64,000 nucleotides of DNA from assembly GCA_006538405.1 (NCBI GenBank), contig BJKQ01000038.1, positions 1 through 64,000 on the forward strand, in the 5' to 3' direction. The DNA is from Hansfordia pulvinata. Its lineage: Eukaryota > Ascomycota > Sordariomycetes > Xylariales. The position numbers were made by a program, and so were the translations under genes. This document shows, one piece after another, positions 51,801-61,249 of this stretch. Positions within the stretch are counted from its first letter, which is position 1, and every line of letters starts with the position of its first letter. Below the pieces are notes generated by a model. The model did no database searches. It was not told the origin of the DNA and saw only the letters and a list, made by a program, of their open reading frames with translations.

Positions 51801-54800
51801 TTAATTATACTTTAATAAATTTATAACGACCTTACGGTCTTTTATTAATTTATTTACTTGCTTTTTTATTTATTATAATATTAAAGGGCGCGGTGTAATA
51901 AACACTTTTAACGGGTTAATTAATTAATAGCTTAATAAGATCTTTATAAGGTAATAACCATATAATAAGTACGTTATAATATTATAAGCTTATTTTATAT
52001 ATAATAACCGGTTTACTTAATCGTTTTATTTATAATTATTAAAAGTATATAAGTAATATTTAAAGGTTTAATTTTACCGCTTTATTTACTTATTCTTTTA
52101 TAAGTAAAAAGCCGTGTTAAGCCTTTACTTAATTTATAAAAAGTTATTAAAAGTTCCTTAAAAATAAAAGGTAAAAAAGGAGCCTTTATTAAATATAATT
52201 CCTTTTAAGAACCCGTAATATAAAAATATATAATTTAATAATAAGCTTATAAGGTTAATTACTTTTAACGTTTTTATTATAAGTATATAAAACGCGTATT
52301 TTAAGAACCGGTAAATAATTATTAACACGTTATCGGTTATCTTTTTTAAAGGTAATAATAAGTTTAAAAGGTTAATAATAAAGTTTATAATTATTTCTTT
52401 AAATAATATTAAAAGTGTAAGAAAAGCGTTAAAAGTTTTATATAACTTATAATATTTACGTTTTATATATTAATAAATTATATATATCTTTATATATACC
52501 TTTACGTCTTTCCTTATAAATAATTAAAAATATATTATAATTACTTTACGAATTATTTTTAAGGTTTTTTAATATCTTATTAAAGGTTAATTATAATAAT
52601 ATTAAGTGATTTTTACGGTGAAAAGGTGTTTATTTAAAATATAAAGTTTTCTTTTTTATTATAATAAGCTTATTTTATTTTAATTTTAAGCTTTTTTATT
52701 ATAAGTTTTTAATAACCTTACTTATTTTTTTAAGTAAATAAGTCCCTTATTTTTACCTTATAAACGGCCTTTTTTATTATAAGTAATAACGTGTTTAAAG
52801 CGATTAACGTTACTTTAATAAACTTTATTAAGAACTTAAAGAGTACTTTTTAATTTACCTTTACTTTTTTATCTTTATTATTATACTTTAAACGGCGGGA
52901 TAAGCCGTTAATAAGGTTTAATTTATTAAGCTTATAAATAATATTAAAGTTAAAGTTTATTAATAACCTTATTTAATACACTTATTTTATATTAAATTAA
53001 GCCTTTATAACGAAGTATTAATAGTTTAAATAATTAAATAAGACATTTATTATATATTACGTATAATTAAGGTAATATTATTATTACTTAAAAGTGTACA
53101 CGATTATAAGCAGCTTAAAGTTTAAGACCTTATAATAAAGTTTTAACCTTTTTAACTTCTTTAAAATATATATAATTAAGTGCTACCTTTTTTTAAATAA
53201 TTAACTTAAAACCGTATTAATTATAAATTACGAAGCGTCGGCTTTTACGTGGATAAGTAATTATAAGTTAAAATAATATAATATAAGGGTGTGCGTAAAA
53301 AGGATTTATAATTTATAAAAGGCCTTCTTTATATTAAAAGGTAATTTATCCTTTATAAAGGTGTTGTTATAAAGTAAGTTTATAAAAGAAATTATTACTT
53401 TTATATAATTTTTTATAAACCTTTTATAAAAGCCGGTAAATCTTAAAAATATTTAAATCCCTTTAATAAAAGTAAAGGGTTTTTAATCTTATATCACCGC
53501 GACCTTTATAAGGTTTATATAAATCCTTTAAGGGTTAATAATGAACTTAAAAAATATAACCTTATTTTAAAAGAACTTATATTTATTTAAGTTAACGTAT
53601 AATTTCTACTTTTTAATTAATTAAAAACCTTATATATATTTTATAAGTGCGTAATAAGGTTTATAAAATAAATAAGAATATTATTTAAGTAAATAATATA
53701 TATAACGTTTATTAAGCTTATTAATATATAATTAATATATTATTAAAAGGTCGTAAAAACGTTTATAAAGCTAAAAGGTATAATAAGGTATTTAAAGTGT
53801 TTATACTTTATATAAAAAGCTATTAATCATTTATCACCCTTTTTAATATATAATTAATAATACGTGTTTATTAAATTTAACTTTAAAAAACTTTTATATT
53901 ACTTAATATATTAAGGATCTTATATATTAACGGTAACGCGGTCCGATCCTTTATTAAGACTTTATTAAAAGCTTAATAATTTATATATAACCGTAACTTT
54001 CTTTTTGCTTTTAATATAAATAATATTAATAAGCTTATTACGCTTTTTAAAGGTTAAATTTACATTTTTATAATATATCGTTAATATATTTTTAAGGACT
54101 TTTTACTTATATATAAAAAGCGAGTAAATAAAGCTTAAAGGAGGCTTCGCTCCCTTTATTAAGTTAATTAAATATTTTAAGTAATAATAATTTAAAAGGT
54201 TTATAATACTATTTTTATTAAATACGTCCGTAAAGTCCGTAAACTTATTAAGGATTAACGGTAAAGTCGTTTTAACCGTTTTTTTTCTTTCTTTTTTATT
54301 TTAATTATTATTAATATTAAGGCTTATATAACCTTTTTTACCGCGTGGCGAACCTGCTTTTTCTTTTAAATAAAGTTAATATCGGCTTTTTAAAAGCGAA
54401 ACGTCCACTTTATTATATTAAAATTTAAGTTAAGGTTTACTTTTTTTACTTATAAGATTTTTAAGATTAAGTTATAAAGATTAAATAAGTATATTACTTT
54501 AAACTTTAATAATACACGGTAAGTTTATTATTAATAATTAACGACTTTTATTAAGTATAAGCGAGTAATAAAAGTTTTAACCTTTTTATCAATTCTTATA
54601 ATATTTTTATAACCCTTATAATAACTTATAAAGAACACGTTTAAAGTTATTATATTTATATTAAAAGCGTTATTAATAAATACTTTCTTTTATTCTTATT
54701 ATTTATTTATTTAAACCTTTATTAAGGCCTTAAAACGTACTTATAAGTATAAAGGGTCTTATTAAGTAATATTAATAATTAATAAAGAGGTATTAAATTT

Positions 54801-56104
54801 AATAATAGGCCTTTTTTATAAGTTCTTTATATACTTTTTAAAGTAATCCTTAATAATATATTCTTATTTTTAATATTAATAGTAATAAGCTTATAAGTAT
54901 TGATTTATTAAATATTACTTATTATTATATAAGTTATAATTATAAGTACGTTATAAGGGGTTAAAAGTGTTTTTTCGCGGTTAAAGGGCTGTAAGGGTTA
55001 ATGTTTCTTAACTTAATATTTATTAAGTAAGTCTTATCCTTTATTATAAAAGGTTTATAAAAGGGTTTTTAAAAAGTTTTTAAGATCTTTTAAGGTGTTT
55101 TAAGGTGGTGTTTCTTATTAATAGTTTTATTAATTAAGCCTGTTTATAAAAGGTAAGGTAAGTTTTAAAAATGCCTCTTTTTTAAATTTTAGCCTTTAAA
55201 TCCCTTTATAAATTAATAAAAACGTTAAGGACTTATTAATTTTTATTAATTAATTAAGGGTTTTTATATTTAATAACTTTATAACGGTTAAGGTAATTAT
55301 TAAAGGACTTATTTTCGCTTTATTATAAAGTATAAAGCTTTTTAATAGCTTTAACGTGTTTAAATTATAAGTTAAAGATATTAGCTTTTATTTATATAAT
55401 TAACTTATTTTAAGCGATATTTTTAAGGCTTTTTTAATACTTTAATTTAAGTTTATAAAATTAATATTAATTAATAAACCTTTTAAATAAAACGGTAATA
55501 AAAAGGACCTTTATATACTTTTTTATTACACGGTCCTTATTATATTTATTATAAATTAAGTTTTAATACGTGTTAAAGTTAATAAAAAAACGTTAATATT
55601 TTATTAAAGACTTTTTATTATATAATAAAAGCGGAAGCTTAATACTTTTTAGTAACTTATAAGTTATTTTCGCTTTTTTAAACGTTATAATATAAGAAGG
55701 CTTTAATAAGATTTTAATAAAAGCTTTAAAAAGCGAAATTCTTTTAATTAAATCGTTTTATAAGGTTTAATTACACGCCTTTTTTTAAGTTAATTAAGCT
55801 TAAGCTTATTAAACCTTATAAAAGCGGGTAAGCTCCTTTTTTTCTTTTAAAAAGGTTATTAAAGCCTTATTAAGTAATAATTAAAAGCGCTTTAAAGGTC
55901 CTTTTTTAAGCTAGGTTTTTAAGTTAAGGTTTATTAAGCTTATAAAGGGTTTAAAGCGGGTTTAACTTAAGTTCTTTAATTAATCGATTATTATAAATCT
56001 TAAAAGCGGAGAGTTTAAAGGTTAAGTTAAGTCTTTAATTCGGTTAATAAAATAAGTAATAAAAGGTATTTTAAAATTATTAATATAAAAAAGGTATTAA
56101 TATA

Positions 56105-56369
56105 TAATAAATAAGTGTATAAAAAAGCGTAATTATTATTTATTAAATAAAGGTTATATTAAATAATCTTTAATACTTACCTTTTTTCACGCTTTAAGCT
56201 AATCGTGTCCTTTTTTATATTAATATCCTTATTAAAGGTTCGTTACGACCTCTTTAAGCCCTCTTGTAACGCCGAAATCTTTATTAATTCCCGTCCCCTT
56301 TAAGTGGGCCCCTTAGCTCTTAGCGGGTTTCCCTTGAATTTCCGACGAACCCTTGATTAACTTATAACA
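56105..56369 (+). repeat. right LTR of the second element
   Basis: The inner half is RIPped; about the last 130 bases are unconverted and end CTTATAACA. Confidence 0.85.
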
Positions 56370-56689
56370 CCTTGGCTGAACACCGAGTAAGAGGGCATCA
56401 CTGGACGCGCCTGAGACGGCGGGCCTCGTCATCTTAGGACCCGACACTGAGGACCCCACATCCGACTCCCCGTGCCTGCCCGCGAGCCGCACTCCTTATT
56501 ACGGCCATTTCCCACTCCATCTGCTTTCCTCTTTTAAGATCTTTTAGAGCAGTTAGAGCCAACTGATACACACGTGTGGTCTGGCTCGGTCATCCCCACC
56601 GCCGTCCTTTGAGCCAGGAAAACGACTAATATTAATATTATTTTACCTTATCCACTCGCCTTTTCACAACAAATCTTAACCTCGGAATT

Positions 56690-56872
56690 TTAACAGCACA
56701 TGTCAGTACGGGTGGCCTTTTCAATCTTCGGGAAGTCGACCTTCAACGCGGCGGTCATGTTATCGACGAACATCGCGGGCGTGAAGAAGGCCATCACCAT
56801 GATGCCGTGGCTCAGAGCCGACATCGATCTCGCGACCGAGGAGATCATGAGTAGGGCGGTGCTGCTGATCTA
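56690..56872 (-). pseudogene. possible extension of the polymerase relic
   Basis: After the TAG near 56870 another minus-strand frame stays open to 56690 and is rich in Met, Ala and Phe. It might be the original C-terminus after a frame change. The plus strand is also open here from an ATG at 56701 for 57 codons, so this is only a suggestion. Confidence 0.35.
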
Positions 56873-59800
56873 GTGCCCGTCCTTTGTCATGAACCTCATA
56901 GTCATGCTCGTAGTCTTCTCGCTCTTCAGGGAGGCAGTCGTCAGGAACACGTTGCTCTTGACCGCCGAAAACCTGACCGAGACCGTCGTCGGGTCGGGCT
57001 TCATGCCCTCGCAGTCGCAGTAGACCGTGAGAGCCTTACAGACGGGGCATACGGTCACGTTCACGAGATCGGAGCTTCACACGCACTCCTTAGAGCACAT
57101 CGACAGGTTCTGCATCATCATCGACAGCAGCCCTGTCTCCGAGACCCTCGGCGTCCCGCCCTTGTACCTGCCGCGCGTGGCCTCGTTCGAGTGGACCTCC
57201 GAGCTGGGGCAGTGCTGCTTCAACGAGGGCTTGTGCCTCAAGTGGAGCATCCTCACGATGCCGTAGTTGCACTTAATAGTCCCCACGCTCTTATCCTCCT
57301 CAGAGAACGTGATCTTATCCCCGTTCATCAGGACGTACGCCGCTGGGAGCTCAGGCTCATAATTCATCTCCTCTTGATAAGTCAAGTACGTCTTCGTGTT
57401 ACGCTTCTGGCCAGACCTAAAGGCCTCGATCGAGCCGAACTGGTCCATATAGACCTTCATCTCCCTTACCTGGCCTCCGATCCCGCGGTTCAAGATCTTT
57501 ATGGAGATCAACACGTTGGGCTTAAACTTCTCCCCGGCCTCTACGTTCTTCAATTCGGGCATGTCCTTCGACGGGAAGGGATCAAGGAGCCGACCGTGAA
57601 CTTCAGACCGTGCCAGGTCGATAACTTGTCCCCGGTCTCGAGCTTGGTCTGCCCCACGAAGACGTACGCGTTCATGCCTCCGCTCTTGTTGACGTAAGTC
57701 TCAAGCGCCAACCCGGGCACCGTGGGCCTCCACTAGTCCTGCTTCCAAAGGACGTCCCAGGGCTCGATCTTCCCGCCGTCCTTCGGGAGAGGGTAGTCGA
57801 TGAAGCCGTTCCACGTAACCAGCCGACCTCTGCGTACTCCTTACACACCACGCAGGCGTCCTCCGTGTTCTGCTGCATGTTGATGAAGGCCAACACCACC
57901 TCGCGCCCGGGGACGATAAAGGGCTCCTCGTGGGTGGAATTGCTGGTGGTTATCTCTGCGAACTGCGTCTTTAAGATAGGCTCGCGGTACCCGTTGGCCG
58001 ACATCGTAGACTAGCCCTTGGTCGGAAGGGCACACAAGCTCTGCTTCATCATCCCGACCCTCGGCCAGTCCTGGGCTCTGTGTTGAACCTGTAGAACGGG
58101 ATCATCAACGTGGCAGAGGAGGCCATCTGCGAGGCCTCCGCGTAGATGTGAGGGAACTTCTTGCGGATGAACTTCATCGTGTCGGAGTGATAGACGCACA
58201 TGATGTCGACGCCATAGGGCTCTTTATGGAGAACTGATCGTTGTTCATATCCAACCTCACCGGCCTTATAACGTTCCCCGAGCTCACGGACAAGTTGGCT
58301 ACCTTGCGCTTGATGAATATGAGCATCGTCGGTATGTTGTGCTCGCAGTACCTGGCCTAGGACCTGCTGATCGACACTATGTCTTCGTAGGCGATCAGCG
58401 TGGTGTAGCATATACACCTCAGCACCCAGCCCGAGCCCATGGCCGAGTTGTTCTTAACGTTCGCTAGGATCTCCTCGGCGATCTCCACCGCCCGCTCGGT
58501 TATGATCCTCACCGATGTCCCCGCCACCATGGTCCTGATCCTCCCGGCAGCTTTCGACTAGGGCGTGTAGTACGGGTCGTGGAACCCCTTGTGGTACGGC
58601 AAGCAGACGCTCTGCTTTGGCGTGCACTTATCGTCGTTCTCTGCGTATATCTTTACGGATACGATGGAATTGTTCTCGATGAGTCCCATGGTGGTGAAGA
58701 GGCACGATATGGTCTCTACAGGCTTATAAATGGTCCTTTAAAAGTCGCTGCGGTTCGTATGGTAGGTCGCCTTTAACGTGGCGATGTTGTACACGTATAA
58801 GGGCCGTGCTCCGAATAGGGCATCGTGGACCTTAACAAGTAGCGATTAATAGGGTACTTCAAGACCACATCGTTGTCCGGGTGCAGGAACATCCACTTAA
58901 GGTCGTTGCCCTTCCTCGTGCTTACCATGTTCTTGAACGAGTCAACCCCGCAGTGCATGTACTCGAGCTCGCATACGACCAACTGCTTTTACGACTCCTC
59001 GTCTGCAGTCATCGTACACTCATGCCCGACCAGTGAGGGCATCGCGCACATCCCGTACATGGCGCCGGTGGACTCCTACTGCATATCGACCTCCGGCGAC
59101 GAGTCGTCGATGGACAACGAGCCCCCAACCGACGGTGTTCCCAACTGCCCTCCCGTGCCATCACGGCGGAAGAGGCTGCGGCAGAGGAAGCGGCATGGGA
59201 GGACCGGCCGGTAAGCCCGTCCCCGCAGGCGGTGGTGGCGGCGACCGCGGCAGTCAGCTCCGAGCCCTACTACCGTCCCCCGGCGAGGGCGAGTGGGCAC
59301 AGCCCGTCGACACCTTCCGCTCCGCCTACCGGCCCGTCCCGGCGCGCTGGCGCGACAGCGAGATCCTGCGCCTCCTGCGCCTGCACGTCCGCAGCCGAAG
59401 CGCCGACACATCGTCGTTGTCGTCGTCGTCAATCCACTGTTTCGATACAGCTGGAAAATAACAAAGTAAGGACAAGAAGGATGACGACCTTCCTGGCGGC
59501 CTTCTTATTATCTCGATGCTTCACCTCTAGGCCCCGAACTTGTCGTGACACCTCCTTTCTTCTACATGCCGATCTCATGCGATCCTCACCTTATACCTGC
59601 TTACTACCTAATCGAGTCGATTCCGATCCTTACATCCGGCGGTTTCTCAAGTGTGCCATTTCTCTCAGAGGCCCTGGTGTCTTACAGGTGCGCATCCGCT
59701 CAACAGGATGTTTCTTCTAAACACAACCCAGAGCTTCGTCGCGCACATCGACACGTAATTAACCACCATCCCGAACATGCATAAGAGAATAATAAGAGAT

Positions 59801-60620
59801 CCAACTCGGTTATATCTATACGAATCCCTTATCGTCCAGTTCATGTTTAAGCCCGTGCCGTAAAGCCTGGCCGGGATCGCCTTTCCCAGCCGTCTGATCG
59901 GCTACGGGGTAGGATGTAGAATCGCCTCGGGGCCGTCTTTATAGCGGTGATGATAGACCTCGGGATTGCTCTCACGTCCTTCTATTACGTTATTCCGGTT
60001 CTATATCTTGAGTTCCGACCTTAATAACGCGGCCTAGGTCAACTAAAGCATTTCCATCTCCCTCGCCACTCTCGTCACCGTCCCGTCACCAACAGGAGCC
60101 CGACCTAGGTCGCCGGGTAAACATATTAATCGTCTCGGCGATGCTCTCATAATAGTCGCACCCAGCCGCATTAAAAGTGTAGTTTATCGTTAAGGCCATG
60201 TCCCTATATCAGCTGCGCTTATGATCAGATTATCCTACCATCCTTTAAATGCCCTCCTTCTTATGGTCATGTTTCCGTAGCCATCGTGATTAAAGATTGA
60301 CTTGTTTCTGGTTTAAGCACCCTAAGTTAAGCAGGAATTCTTCTTATATAGTCTATGTTCCTTTCCTTAAATCTTATGTCTTATTAAATGTGGGTGCACA
60401 CATTTCGTATCTTCGGGGCCGCTCTTAAAGGCATGCCTATAATGTCGTATGTGCCGTGCCTGAAGTCCCACTCTTGACTTTTCTCGCCGTTATGAACATT
60501 TAATGTAACAACTGTCTCGACTTGAGTAGCTATATCCGCCGTCCCAAATGTGTGGCAAATTAAGCCACGATACTTATTACATCTCGAGCTCGATAAGACA
60601 GCCATTTCGAAACCATACAT
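56870..60620 (-). pseudogene. RNA polymerase second-largest subunit (RPB2/beta-like), frame-broken relic
   Basis: Family members form half of the active-site cleft of multisubunit RNA polymerase. On the minus strand the family landmarks come in order but in shifting frames. These are a lobe-like block ending GMPLRAA (60384-60620), RDSYRYNRV of the fork (59803-59829), a region resembling the ETPEG block (58773-59090) and SSGNVIRP (58261-58284). Then IPFYRFNTEPR (58071-58106), MMKQSL (58036-58063), NTEDA (about 57850-57905), GDKL with HGLK (57601-57640), DMPE, NRGIGGQVREM, GG with RVSE, and a zinc site CPVC with CDC (57011-57049). The acidic pair and both conserved lysines remain. The last 231 codons share one frame with one TGA. 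Several stops are one transition from Trp or Arg. Divergence from nuclear Pol I-III suggests a viral-type or plasmid-type source (inference). Confidence 0.85.
59100..59650 (-). other. GC-rich low-complexity stretch within the relic
   Basis: Between the fork block and the ETPEG-like block lies about 550 bp of GC-rich sequence with TCG trinucleotide runs near 59410-59430. In every frame it reads as Arg/Gly/Ala/Pro-rich low complexity. I find no polymerase landmark in it. It may be an insertion or a hypervariable linker. Confidence 0.5.
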
Positions 60621-61249
60621 TTAGCATGTTCGCGAATAACATGGATTCGATCAATAAAAGATCTTAGCGTTGTGGAAGCAACGATAACATATACAAATAT
60701 ATTATAAAACTTAAACTTACCGCTCGTTTTCAGCGGACAGGCGTTAGGCATCGAATCGCAATGTGTTCACGTCGGGTTCTGACCCCGCGATAACGGTTAA
60801 CAGGCACCATGATTAAGTTGCTGTCCGCTTAAGAGGCGCAACTATACCTGTGCGATATCCATACGCGTCAGCTGGATTTCGGCCACAGCCATAAGACCAG
60901 CCTTAGTAGAATACATTAAACGGATAACGATGATGATCATAACGGCTTGTATCCCCGAGAGGAAGGGTTATGTGGAGCGACCACACAGGAACACACAAAA
61001 AGCACCACTAGGACACCATCACCGGAGCACCGGCCCTCGTCCTTGGCTATAATTGAGTTGATTCGTTGGTTTCTTTTCTCCTTCTTTGCTTTTCCTTAAC
61101 ATTCTGCTATGACCTTAGGGTCTTCCGATAAGGGTCTAGGCTGTTTATTCCCTGGCCTCCTTATACCTGAACCCTCGTGTAACACATAGTATGTCAGGCC
61201 GTGAGGAGGCTCTTCTGTCCTTATTCGTACATGACAGCTCCCGTTAACA

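Larger units (their letters stand above)
48575..56369. mobile_element. RIP-destroyed LTR retrotransposon, superfamily not determined
   Basis: Direct repeats of equal length (265 bp) at 48575-48839 and 56105-56369 bound 7.3 kb of AT-rich DNA without open frames. The repeats align without gaps and differ almost only by C/T and G/A. Ends are TG and CA on the better-preserved copies. Flanks are TTATA on the left and CCTTG on the right, so no target duplication is visible. I could not find a readable polymerase or integrase motif, so orientation and superfamily are open. Lys-rich repeated units near 50920-51060 (plus strand) may come from a gag-like region. Confidence 0.85.

Noticed and set aside
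56873..57697. 274-codon plus-strand frame, the longest on that strand
   Set aside because: It lies exactly opposite the polymerase relic, whose minus-strand frames show family motifs. High G+C at third positions keeps the other strand open.
59033..59720. Several Ser/Arg/Pro-rich frames on both strands
   Set aside because: Low-complexity products of GC-rich and TCG-repeat DNA, mutually overlapping and without domains.
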